In this document: positions 43,821 to 53,733 of the stretch, piece by piece
Numbering within the stretch: the stretch's first letter is position 1
How the letters are laid out: each line of letters starts with the position of its first letter
Source: Chiayiivirga flava
GTDB taxonomy: Bacteria > Pseudomonadota > Gammaproteobacteria > Xanthomonadales > Xanthomonadaceae
DNA: 64,000 nt
Direction: 5' to 3'
Assembly (NCBI RefSeq): GCF_014202825.1
Contig: NZ_JACHHP010000002.1
Coordinates: 248,001 to 312,000 of the forward strand
Position numbers and translations under genes: made by a program
Notes under the pieces: generated by a model
The model's database searches: none
Told to the model about the DNA's origin: nothing
What the model saw: only the letters and a program-made list of their open reading frames with translations

Positions 43821-44255
43821 ATGGAAACGCAGGAACTGTATCGCGGTCGGCTGATCGACCACATCCAGCTCGTGGTGAAGGATCTGGACGCGAGTCGGCG
43901 CTTCTACGGCGCGATTTTCGACGTGCTCGGCATTCCGGTGATCGACGTGGAGGACGCCGGCTTCTTCTGGGCCGACGAATTCGTCGTCTCGCGCAAGGAC
44001 AGCGCGGCCGCGCAGGGGACGCTTACCGGCAAAAGCCACTTCGCGTTCCAGGCGCGCGATCGCGCGATGGTGGACGCCATCCACAAGGCCGCGCTCGCGG
44101 CCGGCGGCAAGGACAACGGGGCACCCGGCCTGCGCGAGAACTACCACCCGGGTTACTACGCCGCGTTCGTGATCGATCCGGACGGCAACAATGTCGAAGC
44201 GGTGTTCCACGGTGAGGCGAAACGCAGCGCGGCGGCGGTCAGGATCGAATTCTGA
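43821..44255 (+). CDS. VOC-family protein (glyoxalase/bleomycin-resistance fold)
   Basis: 144 aa. Starts with RLIDHIQLVVKDLDASRRFY and ends FVIDPDGNNVEAVFH, with metal-ligand candidates His (DHIQ), and Glu (VEAV), the typical beta-alpha-beta-beta-beta pattern of vicinal oxygen chelate enzymes. Function ranges from glyoxalase to dioxygenase to resistance protein; the substrate is not known. A GGAGG ribosome site lies just before ATG 43821. Confidence 0.9.
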   Translation: METQELYRGRLIDHIQLVVKDLDASRRFYGAIFDVLGIPVIDVEDAGFFWADEFVVSRKDSAAAQGTLTGKSHFAFQARDRAMVDAIHKAALAAGGKDNGAPGLRENYHPGYYAAFVIDPDGNNVEAVFHGEAKRSAAAVRIEF

Positions 44256-44279
44256 CCGGCCGCGGCCGCCGGCCGCCGC

Positions 44280-45533
44280 TCACCACCCCGACCCGGTCCG
44301 CACGTCGCGCACGGTCGCGTCGCTGCCGTCCCAGAACGCCATCCCACCGTATTCCCACGTCCACGGCGCGCCCGTTTCGCCCAGCACGAAGGCCACGAGC
44401 CGCGGGAATGCCATTTCCGCACGCACGTCGTTCGCGAGGATCAGCACGCAGCGCTTGCCGCGCTCGATGCACACCATCGTGTTGCCGGTGGAATCGTTGT
44501 GGCCGCCCTTCATGAAGCCGCGGCCCTGCGGCCCGTCGAACACCACGACGCCGAGGCCCGCCGCGAGATCGGCGCGGCGGCGTTCGACCGGCAGTTCCGG
44601 CTGCAGCGTGGGGAACTGGCTGGCGGTGGTGATCGGCAGCTGCGGCGCGGCGAAGGCGGCACGGCTGCCGGAGGCGAGGCCTTCGCCACGCACCAGCATG
44701 GCGGCGAACCGCGCCATGTCGGCGATCGTGGTGTCCATCGATCCTGCCACGCGCACGCGGCTGCGGGGATCGTGCGGTTCGGGGCTGCCGTCGCTGCGCC
44801 AGCCGTCGGCGAGGTTGGTGGCCAGGCCCTCGTGCCACTGCATCGCGCTGCGCACCATGCCGAACCGGTCGAAGACACGCCGCTGCACTTCCGCACCGAT
44901 GTCCAGGCCGAGCCCGCGTTCGAACGCGAACTGCAGCAGGATCAGGCCGTCGCCCGAGTAGGCGTAACGCGCGCCGGGGTCGAAGTGGAAACGCAGTTTG
45001 CCGTCCGGTTCCATGAAGCCGAAATTGGCGAAGCCGACGCTGTGGGTGAGGGCGTGGCGCGCGGTGATATTGCGCCAGCGCGGATCGTCGGCGAGGTCGG
45101 ACCAGGCCGCGTAGCGGTCTTCGTCCGGGTACTCGGGCAGCGGGCGATCGAGCACTGCCGCGAGGGGGCGATCGAGGTCGATGCGGCCTTCGTCCGCCAG
45201 TTGCAGCACGGTGTAGGCGAAGACGGTCTTGGTCAGCGATGCGCCGTACATGATGGTGTCCGGCTGCAACGGATCGCCGGCGGCGTTGCGTTTGCCGTGC
45301 GCGGAGACGTGCACCACGGCGCCATCGTCGACGACGGCGATGGCGAGGCCCTGCGCGCCGGTGGCGGCCATGGCGCGCGTGGCTTCCTGCTCGATCGCGG
45401 TGGACGTGGGCCGCGCGGGTGGTTCTGTGGCGCTGCACAGGCCGGCGCCGGCAAGCAGGAGCGCGGCGATGGTCGTGCGGTTGTCTGCGGCGGGGTTGCG
45501 GCGATGAGGTTGGGTGGTGCGGGTGATTGTCAT
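44280..45533 (-). CDS. Serine hydrolase, beta-lactamase/class C fold, exported
   Basis: 417 aa. The SxxK motif is GASLTKTVFA, the Tyr motif is YAYSGDGL (Y-S-G rather than Y-x-N), and the third motif is KGGHNDSTGN (HxG in place of KTG), a usual set for esterase/peptidase-like members of the AmpC superfamily. The N-terminus has a charged stretch then a hydrophobic segment (TTIAALLLAGAGLCSATEPP) that is likely a signal or anchor; LCSA is not a strict lipobox. The start at 45533 has GGAGGAGG upstream. A beta-lactamase activity should not be assumed. Confidence 0.85.
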   Translation of the reverse strand: MTITRTTQPHRRNPAADNRTTIAALLLAGAGLCSATEPPARPTSTAIEQEATRAMAATGAQGLAIAVVDDGAVVHVSAHGKRNAAGDPLQPDTIMYGASLTKTVFAYTVLQLADEGRIDLDRPLAAVLDRPLPEYPDEDRYAAWSDLADDPRWRNITARHALTHSVGFANFGFMEPDGKLRFHFDPGARYAYSGDGLILLQFAFERGLGLDIGAEVQRRVFDRFGMVRSAMQWHEGLATNLADGWRSDGSPEPHDPRSRVRVAGSMDTTIADMARFAAMLVRGEGLASGSRAAFAAPQLPITTASQFPTLQPELPVERRRADLAAGLGVVVFDGPQGRGFMKGGHNDSTGNTMVCIERGKRCVLILANDVRAEMAFPRLVAFVLGETGAPWTWEYGGMAFWDGSDATVRDVRTGSGW

Positions 45534-46078
45534 GGTGCCTCCTCCGGGGGTCCATCGGTTCGACGCGCCAGTGGCCGGAAGATGACAGCCGCCGGCGGAG
45601 GAATCCGGGTTCGGCCGCTTGAAACGGGTTTTCACCGGTGAAGCGACTGCGTAACGCCGGTCAGACAACCCGAACACTGTGGTCGCCGCATCCGCGCCAC
45701 GGTGCGGCAGCGGTTCGGTGTGGCGCGTTCAACGTCAGCCGCGCAGTTGCTCGCCTGCGCAGGCCCACCCGGTCGACCGATTCGGCGAGAACCTCAAAAA
45801 CCCCCGTCATCCCGGCGAAAGCCGGGACCCAGTGACGTTGTTTGATTTCAGGGTGCGTTGAACACACCGAGCAACGTCGCTGGGTCCCGGCTTTCGCCGG
45901 GACGACGGTGCCGGACCGCGCTACGTTTCCCCGACACCGATGCGCGGCAGCGGGATTGATATCGAGGTGGCGCGGCCTCTGTCCCGGATCGGCTGCGTTG
46001 ATGACGAGCGGTGTGTGCATCTGTCGCAGCGATGCCGCCGTTCCCGAGCACGATCACACGTCGCGCTCGCAAACGGCC
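45534..46078. other. 545-bp gap between serine hydrolase and tex genes
   Basis: The largest gene-free stretch apart from 51134-51710. It contains the REPIN-like copy at 45802-45908. The remaining 170 bp on the right and 270 bp on the left show no convincing reading frame. Confidence 0.5.
45802..45908. repeat. REPIN-like paired palindrome, copy 4
   Basis: Left arm CCGTCATCCCGGCGAAAGCC and right arm GGCTTTCGCCGGGACGACGG enclose about 60 bp with CAGTGACGTTG and CAACGTCGCTG segments that pair, so the whole can fold as one long hairpin. Confidence 0.85.
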
Positions 46079-48451
46079 TCAGCTACGTTTCGCGCGCGCG
46101 AACGCATCGGCAAACGCATTCGCCGGCGGTGGCGAGGCTTGGCCCGGGCGTCCACCCTGGTTGCCGCCCGGACGGCCCTGCCCGCCGCGCGCATTGCCAC
46201 CGCGGTCACCGCGCGGCATGTCGCTCGTGCGCGCCTCGCCGATCGGATCGTCCAGCCGCATCGTCAGCGCGATGCGTTTGCGGGGGAGATCGACTTCGAG
46301 CACCTTCACCTTGACGATATCGCCCGCCTTCACCACATCGCGCGGATCCTTGACGAAGGTTTTCGACAGCGCGGACACGTGCACCAGACCGTCCTGGTGA
46401 ACGCCCAGATCGACGAAGGCGCCGAACGCGGCCACGTTGCTGATCACACCTTCGAGCACCATGCCGGGCTTGAGATCCTTGATGTCTTCCACGCCCTCGG
46501 CAAAGGCCGCGGCCTTGAACTCGGGACGCGGATCGCGACCGGGTTTTTCCAGTTCGCGCAGGATGTCGCGCACGGTCGGCAGGCCGAATTTCTCGTCGGT
46601 GAAAGTCTCGGGTTTCAGGCTGCGCAGGAAGCTGCCGTCGCCGACGATCTGCTTCACGTCGCGCCCGGACGTGGCGATGATGCGCTCCACCAGCGGATAG
46701 GCTTCTGGATGCACCGACGAGGCATCGAGCGGATTGTCGCCGTTCGGAATACGCAGGAAGCCGGCGCATTGTTCGAAGGCCTTGTCGCCGAGGCGCGGCA
46801 CCTTCAACAAATCGCGACGCGTGCGGAACGCACCGTTGGCATCGCGGTGCTTCACCACGTTCTCCGCGACGCTCGCGCTCAGTCCGGCCACACGCGTCAG
46901 CAGCGCGGCCGACGCGGTGTTCACATCGACGCCGACCGCGTTCACGCAGTCTTCCACGCGCGCATCGAGTGCGCGCGCGAGCCTGGTCTGGTTGACGTCG
47001 TGCTGGTACTGGCCCACGCCGATCGACTTCGGATCGATCTTCACCAGCTCCGCGAGCGGATCCTGCAGGCGGCGCGCGATCGACACCGCGCCGCGCAGCG
47101 ACACGTCGAGGTCCGGGAATTCCTTCGCCGCGACTTCAGACGCCGAGTACACCGAGGCACCGGCTTCGCTCACGGTGATCTTGCCGAGCTTCAGCTCCGG
47201 ATGTTTCTTCATCAATTCGGCGACCAGACGATCCGTCTCGCGCGAACCCGTGCCGTTGCCGATCGCGATCAGGTTCACGCCCGTGGCCTTGCAGGCATGC
47301 GCGAGCGTGGCGATGGAACGGTCCCAGTCGTTGCGCGGCTGGTGCGGGTAAACCGTATCGGTGCCGAGCACCTTGCCGGTGGCGTCGACGATGGCCACCT
47401 TCACGCCGGTGCGGATGCCCGGATCGAGGCCCATCACCACTTTCGGGCCGGCCGGAGCGGCCATCAGCAGGTCCTTGAGGTTGTCGCCGAACACGCGGAT
47501 GGCTTCGGCTTCGGCGGCTTCGCGCGCGCGGCCGAAGAGATCGATGGTCAGGTGCAGGTGCAGCTTCACGCGCCACACCTGGCGCACGGTGTCGAGCAAC
47601 CAGCGGTCGGCGGCGCGGCCTTCGTCGGCGATGTCGAGGAAACGGCCGACGCGGCCTTCGGCTTCGGCGTGGCCTGCGGCGACGGTCTCGTCCATCGCGT
47701 CGCTGGCGATCACTTTTGGCGCGCTGGTCGGCAGCGGGATCAGGTCGAGATCGATGACGCCTTCCTTGCTGGCGCGGAACAGCGCGAGCAGGCGATGCGA
47801 GGGAATGCTGCCGACGCTTTCGACGTGGTTGAAATAGTCGCGGAATTTTTCGCCGTCCTGCTCCTTGCCGGCGACCACGCGCGCGCGGATCTGTGCGCGG
47901 CTCCAGAGCCAGTCGCGGATCTCGCCGACCAGCGCGGGATCCTCGCCGAACTGTTCGAGCAGGATGGCGCGGGCGCCGTCGAGCGCGGCCTTCACGTCGG
48001 GCACGCCCTTTTCCGCATCGACGAACGACGCGGCGAAGTCTTCGGGCTTGCGCGTGCGATCTTCGAGCAGGCCATCGGCCAGCGGCTGCAGCCCGGCTTC
48101 GCGCGCGATCATGGCGCGCGTGCGGCGCTTGGGCTTGTACGGCAGGTAGAGGTCCTCGAGGCGCGATTTCGTGTCGGCGGCGAGGATGTCGCCGCGCAGC
48201 GCGTCGGTCATCTTGCCCTGCTCCTCGATGCTCGCGATCACGGCCGCGCGGCGATCCTCGAGTTCACGCAGGTAGCCCAGGCGTTCTTCGAGCAGGCGCA
48301 ATTGCGTGTCGTCGAGGCCGCCGGTGACTTCCTTGCGGTAACGCGCGATGAAGGGCACGGTCGCACCGCCGTCGAGCAGATCCACGGCCGCGCGGACCTG
48401 GTCCGGCTTGGCGGCGATGTCGTTGGCAATGCGGTGTTCGATCGAGAGCAT
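46079..48451 (-). CDS. tex: Tex RNA-binding transcription accessory protein
   Basis: 790 aa. Full-length Tex: N-terminal helical region starting [20 protein letters not shown], the YqgF-like fold ([34 protein letters not shown]), tandem helix-hairpin-helix ([20 protein letters not shown]), and a C-terminal S1 domain ([20 protein letters not shown], about residues 655-730), then a Gly/Arg/Asn-rich tail. Tex binds RNA polymerase or RNA and influences gene expression and toxin control in other bacteria. The promoter (TAGAAT) and a leader hairpin lie at 48478-48511. Confidence 0.95.
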   Translation of the reverse strand: MLSIEHRIANDIAAKPDQVRAAVDLLDGGATVPFIARYRKEVTGGLDDTQLRLLEERLGYLRELEDRRAAVIASIEEQGKMTDALRGDILAADTKSRLEDLYLPYKPKRRTRAMIAREAGLQPLADGLLEDRTRKPEDFAASFVDAEKGVPDVKAALDGARAILLEQFGEDPALVGEIRDWLWSRAQIRARVVAGKEQDGEKFRDYFNHVESVGSIPSHRLLALFRASKEGVIDLDLIPLPTSAPKVIASDAMDETVAAGHAEAEGRVGRFLDIADEGRAADRWLLDTVRQVWRVKLHLHLTIDLFGRAREAAEAEAIRVFGDNLKDLLMAAPAGPKVVMGLDPGIRTGVKVAIVDATGKVLGTDTVYPHQPRNDWDRSIATLAHACKATGVNLIAIGNGTGSRETDRLVAELMKKHPELKLGKITVSEAGASVYSASEVAAKEFPDLDVSLRGAVSIARRLQDPLAELVKIDPKSIGVGQYQHDVNQTRLARALDARVEDCVNAVGVDVNTASAALLTRVAGLSASVAENVVKHRDANGAFRTRRDLLKVPRLGDKAFEQCAGFLRIPNGDNPLDASSVHPEAYPLVERIIATSGRDVKQIVGDGSFLRSLKPETFTDEKFGLPTVRDILRELEKPGRDPRPEFKAAAFAEGVEDIKDLKPGMVLEGVISNVAAFGAFVDLGVHQDGLVHVSALSKTFVKDPRDVVKAGDIVKVKVLEVDLPRKRIALTMRLDDPIGEARTSDMPRGDRGGNARGGQGRPGGNQGGRPGQASPPPANAFADAFARAKRS

Positions 48452-48477
48452 GCGGAATCCGTTCGTATGAAATGAAA

Positions 48478-48511
48478 CGGGTCGCCTGATGCGACCCGGT
48501 CGCGGATTCTA
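48478..48511 (-). promoter_or_regulatory. tex promoter -10 and 5' leader hairpin
   Basis: On the minus strand TAGAAT (48511-48506) is followed by GCGACCGGGTCGC and then an 8-bp perfect stem CGGGTCGC ATCAG GCGACCCG (48498-48478) and TTTCATTTC. The GCGAC/GTCGC hairpin and the longer CGGGTCGC/GCGACCCG hairpin cannot form together. The start codon is 27 bp further on. Confidence 0.45.
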
Positions 48512-48610
48512 GCGGGGGTGGCGGCGGGGAGAAGTCTTGACAGACGTCGGTGGCCCGCGCCGGCGGCGTTCTGCGTGGGGGCAGGTCACGTCCTCCACGG
48601 AGTGTCCACC

Positions 48611-51133
48611 ATGACCCCGACCCGCCCGCCCCTGTGGCGCCCGTTCGCCGCGTTGCTGCTGTTCGCGTGCGCGACACCGGCCTTTGCGCTGACCGAATAT
48701 TGCGTGGGCTCGTCCAGCGGCTTGCGCGCTGCGCTCAATGACGCCGAAGTCGATGGCGACGACAGCCTCGTCAGGATCCGCAGCGGCACCATCGTGCTGG
48801 CGCAGGACGCGATCTACGACGCGGAGCTCGAAGGCGTCGTCCCAGCCGGCGACCTGACCCTGCGCGGCGGCTACAACAGCGACTGTTCCGACTATTCGCT
48901 CGCCGCCGGCGCCACCGTGATCGACAGCACGAACGCAAGTCGCCTGAGCATCATCACCGAGACCGGCAACGTCGCCGTCAATGGCCTGACCTTTGACGGC
49001 GCCTTCCTGCGCATGATCAGCCAGACGCTGGCGCCGTGCCCCGGCAGCCGGCGGCAGTTCTCGACCAGCCGCGTGCGCATCGACGGCGCCAGTCTCGATG
49101 TGAGCGCCTGGTGCCACGACGTGAAGATCAGCAACTCGCTGTTCACCAACGGCGTCGCGCTGCCCGGCGGCGGGCTGTCCGGCGACGTGGGCGTGGGCAT
49201 CTACCTGGCTTTCAACGAGGAGGCCTACAACCGCGCCTCGAAGCTCACGATGATCAATTCGACCATCAGCAACGGCCGTCTGCAGCTCGTGAGCCAGAAT
49301 GGCCTTCCGGGCTCCGCGGCGATCTACAACAGTGTCTTCGTGCGCTCCGGCAACGAAATCGTCAGCGATGCGAATCTCTACATCCGCAACAGCCGCTACG
49401 ACGGCATCGGCTTCGGCAACGGCGCGCTGCTGCAGCCCGGCTCGGGCGAGAACTCCGCCGCGGCCGCGCAGCTCGACGCGAGCTACGTGCCGCAACCCGG
49501 CTCGCCGGCGGTGAACCTCGGCACCAGCAATGTCCCCGGCGGCCTCACCAGCGTCGACCACACCGGCAACGACCGCGTCATCGGTGCGCGCCCCGACATG
49601 GGCGCGCTGGAGTCGCCGACCGACGGCAGCGGCGTCTACACCGTCACCAACACCAACGCCAGCGGCAACGGCTCGCTGGCGTGGGCGCTGGAGCAGTCCA
49701 ACCTCGACGACGGCTTCAACCAGATCCGCTTCAACATCCCGGGCGGCTGTCCGAAGCGCATCACGCCCGGCACGTCGCTGAAGGTGTACGAGTCGGTGTT
49801 CTTCGACGGCAGCACGCAGCCGGGCCACGTGGCCAACACGCAGGAGATCGGCTTCGACGGCCAGCCGTGCATCGTGCTCAACGGCGGCGGCACGCGCGGG
49901 ATCGGCATCGAGACGATGGGTGATCTCAATGCCGGCAACGGCTTCGTGTCCGTGCGCGGGCTCGCGTTCGAAAACTACGATCTCGCCATCAGCCTGGCGT
50001 TCGGTACCGCCCATCGCGTGCAGGGCAGCCAGTTCGGCGGACCGATTTCGGGCAGCGGCGGCGGTTCGTCGACCACGCTCGCGGGCAACACCCAGGCAAT
50101 CGCGATCCTCGGCGGCACCGACACGGTGATCGGCGGCGACAGCCCGGCGCAGCGCAACATGATCGCCGCGTCCAGCGACATCGGCGTGTGGATCCTGCAG
50201 TTCCTCGGCGGCGGCGGCAACGACAACCGCGTGGTCAACAACCTGATCGGCCTCGACCGCTTCGGTGCGACGGCGGTGCCGAACGGCACCGGCATCGTCG
50301 TCAACGGCGGCAACAACGAGATCCTCGGCAACCGCATCGGCGGCAACAGCGTCGACGGCATCCGCATCGCCGGCGACAACGCGCGCGGCAACGTGGTGCA
50401 GGGCAACTGGATCGGCGGCGGCACCGGCTCGCTCTCGCTCACGACGGGCAACGGCCGCATGGGCGTGATGCTCGAGGGTGGTGCGTGGGCCAATGCGATC
50501 GGCCCGGACAACCTCATCGGCCGCAACGGCGACGACGGCGTGCGCGTGATGCCCGATGCGGGCGGCTACAACAGCATCAACGGCAACCGCATCGCGCGCA
50601 ACGACGCGCTGGGGATCGACCTGGGCAGCAACGGCGTGAGCACGAACGATCCCGATCCGGGGTTCTGCCAGCCGCCCGAGGGATGCAGTGCAAACGCGGG
50701 GCAGAACTTCCCGGTGCTCACCGATGCGGTGCGGGCGCGCACGGGGCTGATTCCGGTCGACACGCCGGTGCGCATCGAGGGCACGCTGCGGTCGCTGCCG
50801 GGCGGGCCCTACCGCATCGAGGTGTTCGGCGGCGATGCCTGCGACGCGAACGGATACGGCGAAGGACAGCGGTTGCTTGCGGCGAAGTCGCTGACGATCG
50901 AGAACGAACCCTACTGCCCGGACGGCGGCGGGCTGTGCTTTGCATGCACGGAGTTCAACTGCACGGCGGGCTTCACCGTGTGGGTGTCGGAAGTCGGCGT
51001 GGCGCCCGGCGACGCGATCACGCTGACGGCGACCTCGCCGGGCGGGAACACGTCGGAGTTCTCGCAGTGCATGACGCTGGTGGACGAGAACACGGCGGGC
51101 GATGCGATCTTCGCGGACGGGTTCGAGGACTGA
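48611..51133 (+). CDS. Secreted parallel beta-helix protein with DGFE tail
   Basis: 840 aa. A signal peptide (MTPTRPPLWRPFAALLLFAC to AFA) precedes a long region of repeating beta-turns with many Asn-Gly and Asn-Asn: GFVSVRGLAFENYDLAISLA, NRVVNNLIGLDRFGATAVPN, NEILGNRIGGNSVDGIRIAG. The choice-of-anchor/right-handed beta-helix pattern (PbH1) resembles polysaccharide-binding or adhesin-like surface proteins. It ends AIFADGFED. The GGAG site before ATG 48611 supports the start. Possibly cell-surface carbohydrate interaction; unproven. Confidence 0.75.
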   Translation: MTPTRPPLWRPFAALLLFACATPAFALTEYCVGSSSGLRAALNDAEVDGDDSLVRIRSGTIVLAQDAIYDAELEGVVPAGDLTLRGGYNSDCSDYSLAAGATVIDSTNASRLSIITETGNVAVNGLTFDGAFLRMISQTLAPCPGSRRQFSTSRVRIDGASLDVSAWCHDVKISNSLFTNGVALPGGGLSGDVGVGIYLAFNEEAYNRASKLTMINSTISNGRLQLVSQNGLPGSAAIYNSVFVRSGNEIVSDANLYIRNSRYDGIGFGNGALLQPGSGENSAAAAQLDASYVPQPGSPAVNLGTSNVPGGLTSVDHTGNDRVIGARPDMGALESPTDGSGVYTVTNTNASGNGSLAWALEQSNLDDGFNQIRFNIPGGCPKRITPGTSLKVYESVFFDGSTQPGHVANTQEIGFDGQPCIVLNGGGTRGIGIETMGDLNAGNGFVSVRGLAFENYDLAISLAFGTAHRVQGSQFGGPISGSGGGSSTTLAGNTQAIAILGGTDTVIGGDSPAQRNMIAASSDIGVWILQFLGGGGNDNRVVNNLIGLDRFGATAVPNGTGIVVNGGNNEILGNRIGGNSVDGIRIAGDNARGNVVQGNWIGGGTGSLSLTTGNGRMGVMLEGGAWANAIGPDNLIGRNGDDGVRVMPDAGGYNSINGNRIARNDALGIDLGSNGVSTNDPDPGFCQPPEGCSANAGQNFPVLTDAVRARTGLIPVDTPVRIEGTLRSLPGGPYRIEVFGGDACDANGYGEGQRLLAAKSLTIENEPYCPDGGGLCFACTEFNCTAGFTVWVSEVGVAPGDAITLTATSPGGNTSEFSQCMTLVDENTAGDAIFADGFED

Positions 51134-51386
51134 TCACCTCCGTCGCCCTGCTGCTGCCCGGGGAATGCAGTGTTCCCCCACCGTCGTCCCGGCGAAGGCC
51201 GGGACCCAGTGACGTTTCTTGTTTTTAAAGCAGTTCAATCAACCGAGCAACGCCGCTGGGTCCCGGCTTTCGCCGGGACGACGGGGGTGTGGATGTCTTC
51301 GGCCGGATGACGGCGGGCTGGAGATCGCGCGGGGCCACCCGGGTCCTGCGCATGGCGCGCCGCAGCATCGCCCGCTACACTGCGCG
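51134..51386. other. Gap holding REPIN copy 5 upstream of the riboswitch
   Basis: After the beta-helix stop comes the repeat at 51181-51284, then about 100 bp to the riboswitch. TACACT (51376-51381) is a fair -10 for the riboswitch transcript, whose 5' end would lie near 51388; its -35 is weak. Confidence 0.45.
51181..51284. repeat. REPIN-like paired palindrome, copy 5
   Basis: Left CCGTCGTCCCGGCGAAGGCC and right GGCTTTCGCCGGGACGACGG, with an AT-rich interior (GTTTCTTGTTTTTAAAG). It sits 48 bp downstream of the beta-helix gene and may also act as its 3' hairpin. Confidence 0.85.
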
Positions 51387-51560
51387 CGCTTCCAGGTGCT
51401 CGGGAAGCCGGTGAAAGTCCGGCGCTGCCCCCGCAACGGTAAGCAGGTGTGCGATCCACGATGCCACTGGAGTCCGCTCCGGGAAGGCGGATCGCACGGG
51501 ATGCGGCGCATGTTCGGCGTGCGCGTCCGCCCTGCCAGCCCGGAGACCGGCCTGCAAGCG
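51387..51560 (+). ncRNA. Cobalamin riboswitch
   Basis: The conserved segments are all present in order: GGTGCTCGGGAAGCCGGTGA, AAAGTCCGGCGCTGCCCCCG, CAACGGTAAGC, and the B12 box AGCCCGGAGACCGGCCTG (51537-51554). Closing stem P1 pairs CGCTT..AGG (51387-51396) with CCT..AAGCG (51551-51560). It lies 150 bp before btuB and should repress it when adenosylcobalamin is plentiful. The expression platform is not obvious; the region 51561-51700 is GC-rich. Confidence 0.95.
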
Positions 51561-51710
51561 TGGTGGAGCGCGCGTCCCGCGCCGTTGCCGCCACTGTCTG
51601 CGCGTTGCGGAGGGCGACGCGGGCGATCGCGTGCCGTGCCTGCGGCGCGCACTTCGTCTGTCCGTCGTCCGAACGCGTGCCCCGCGGGTGAGCGTGTGCC
51701 GGAGAATTCC

Positions 51711-53531
51711 ATGCGAGTCTTGAAACTGTCGTTGCTGGCGCTGGGCGTCGGCGTGTCCCTGTCCGCCGTTGCCGTCCCGGCGCCCGAACCCGCGACGCCG
51801 CAACCGGGCGTCATCGTCACCGCCAACCGCCTGCCCGAGGCCGTCGACGACACGCTCGCGGCCGTGAGCGTGATCACGCGCGAGGACATCGAGGCCAGCG
51901 CGACCAACGACATCGTCGACCTGCTGCGTGTCGTGCCGGGCGTGGACATCGTGCGCGGCGGCGGCATCGGCCAGCAGGCCTCGGTGTTCCTGCGCGGCGC
52001 CAATTCCAACCACACGCTGGTGCTGATCGACGGCGTGCGCGTGGCCTCGCTCGGCACCGGTGCGTATGCGTGGGAACACCTGCCGGTGGACCAGATCGAA
52101 CGCATCGAGATCGTGCGCGGCCCGCGCGCGGCCGTGTGGGGCGCGGATGCGCTCGGCGGCGTTATCCAGATCTTCACGCGGCGCAACGAGACGCTCGACG
52201 GCACGCTGACCGTCGGCAACCACGACACCTACGGCGCCAACGCCGGCGTCGGCACGCGCGGCGAGCGCGGCGGCTTCGGCGTGCGCGTGGGTTACCTCGA
52301 ATCGCGCGGAACCAATGCCACGCGCCCGGGCAACTTCAGTTTCGATCCGGACCGCGACGGCTTCGTCCAGCGCAGCATCGGCGCCAACGGCGACGTGGAA
52401 CTCGGCGCCTACACGCTGTCGGCCAACCTGCTGCGCAGCGACGACGACGTGGAATTCGACGCCGGCGAAACCGCCGTCACGCAGGACACACTGGCGCTCG
52501 GCCTCGAAGGCCCGCTGACGGACACGTGGACGCACCGCGTCAACCTCGCCGGCTCGCGCGAGGACCTGGAAACGCCGGCGTTTTTCTCGGCCTACGCATC
52601 GCGCCGCGAACAGGCCGACTGGCTGCACACGCTGACGCTGGCCTCGAACAGTTCGCTGCTGTTCGGCCTGTCGTACCTGCGCGAGCGCGGCGAGAACATC
52701 GATACCTTCGGCGGCGATCCGATCTACGCCGCGCGCCGCACCGGCCGCGCCGGTTTCGCGACGTGGCACGGCCGCGCCGGCGTGCTGGATTTCGAGGCCT
52801 CCGGCCGCTACGACGACAGCAGCGTCTACGGCAGCGAGAGCACGGTCGGCGGCGCGATCGGCTGGCGCGTCACGGACGCCACGCGCCTGTCGTTGTCGTG
52901 GAACGAGGGCTACCGCGCGCCGACCTTCAACGAGCTGTACTCGCCCGGCTTCGGCGGCCTGTACGGCGGCAATCCGCTGCTGGATCCCGAATCGTCGCGG
53001 AATCTCGAAGCGGCGCTGGACATCACGCTGTCGCCGGCGTCGCGGCTCGCGCTGCGCGCCTTCCGCAACGACGTCGACGACCTCATCGACTTCTCGGCGC
53101 CCGACACCTTCAACGCGATCAACATCAAGCGCGCGCGCATCGACGGCGCCGAAGCCGAATGGCGCTGGGCCGCGAACGGCTGGGCGGTGACCGGCAACGC
53201 CACCTGGCAGAGCCCGGAAGACCGCGACACCGGCGCCAGGCTGCTGCGTCGCCCCGCGCGCAAGGCCACCGCGCTGGTGGAGCGCGTGTTCGACGGCGGC
53301 GCGCGTGTCGGCCTCGAAGGCTACGCGGCATCGCCGCGGCCGGACTTCGGCACCAGCCTGCCGGGCTACGGCACGCTGGCGCTGCGCGGCCGCCTGCCGC
53401 TGGGCGCTGGCCTCAGCCTCGACGGCCGCATCGAGAATCTGCTCGACCGCGAGTACACCGTCATCGACGGCTACACCACGCCCGGCATGACCGCGCTGCT
53501 GACGCTGCGCTGGGATGGCGGCGCGCGCTGA
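51711..53531 (+). CDS. btuB: TonB-dependent vitamin B12 receptor BtuB
   Basis: 606 aa. A signal peptide (MRVLKLSLLALGVGVSLSAV) is followed by the TonB plug (VITREDIEASATNDIVDLLR, FLRGANSNHTLVLIDGVRV, IEIVRGPRAAVWGADALGGV) and a beta-barrel ending LTLRWDGGAR. The barrel length suits BtuB and the upstream riboswitch makes the substrate, cobalamin, nearly certain. Its C-terminal aromatic is followed by five extra residues, unlike the usual terminal Phe. A GGAG ribosome site precedes ATG 51711. No btuCDF, cob or TonB-system gene follows here. Confidence 0.93.
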   Translation: MRVLKLSLLALGVGVSLSAVAVPAPEPATPQPGVIVTANRLPEAVDDTLAAVSVITREDIEASATNDIVDLLRVVPGVDIVRGGGIGQQASVFLRGANSNHTLVLIDGVRVASLGTGAYAWEHLPVDQIERIEIVRGPRAAVWGADALGGVIQIFTRRNETLDGTLTVGNHDTYGANAGVGTRGERGGFGVRVGYLESRGTNATRPGNFSFDPDRDGFVQRSIGANGDVELGAYTLSANLLRSDDDVEFDAGETAVTQDTLALGLEGPLTDTWTHRVNLAGSREDLETPAFFSAYASRREQADWLHTLTLASNSSLLFGLSYLRERGENIDTFGGDPIYAARRTGRAGFATWHGRAGVLDFEASGRYDDSSVYGSESTVGGAIGWRVTDATRLSLSWNEGYRAPTFNELYSPGFGGLYGGNPLLDPESSRNLEAALDITLSPASRLALRAFRNDVDDLIDFSAPDTFNAINIKRARIDGAEAEWRWAANGWAVTGNATWQSPEDRDTGARLLRRPARKATALVERVFDGGARVGLEGYAASPRPDFGTSLPGYGTLALRGRLPLGAGLSLDGRIENLLDREYTVIDGYTTPGMTALLTLRWDGGAR

Positions 53532-53551
53532 CGCCGGCGGAAGCCCCTGCG

Positions 53552-53574
53552 TCCTTCTCCCGATGGGAGAAGGA
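53552..53574. repeat. Single hairpin of the CTTCTCCC family, btuB 3' end
   Basis: A 10-bp perfect stem TCCTTCTCCC GAT GGGAGAAGGA, 20 bp after the btuB stop. It may act as the btuB terminator. Single rather than paired, unlike the elements at 29772 and 61635. Confidence 0.65.
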
Positions 53575-53733
53575 TCGCAACCTCCAACGCGCGGCCGCAG
53601 TGGGAGAAAACCCCTTCCCGTGACAGTTCCCCCACGGTTTCATCGTTATCCGGACCAGACCCCCGTCCTTTGGCGGGTCGCGCCGCACCTGGCGCAGGCG
53701 CCGCGCTCGCTAGTGGGCGCGTCGGCACTGGCA

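Noticed and set aside
44280-45533. Calling the serine hydrolase a beta-lactamase resistance gene
   Set aside because: Motifs (SLTK, YSG, HxG) fit the esterase/peptidase-like branch; no resistance function is supported.
45842-48475. An 877-codon plus-strand reading frame
   Set aside because: Antisense shadow of tex; composition is Arg/His/Ala rich and no family is recognised.
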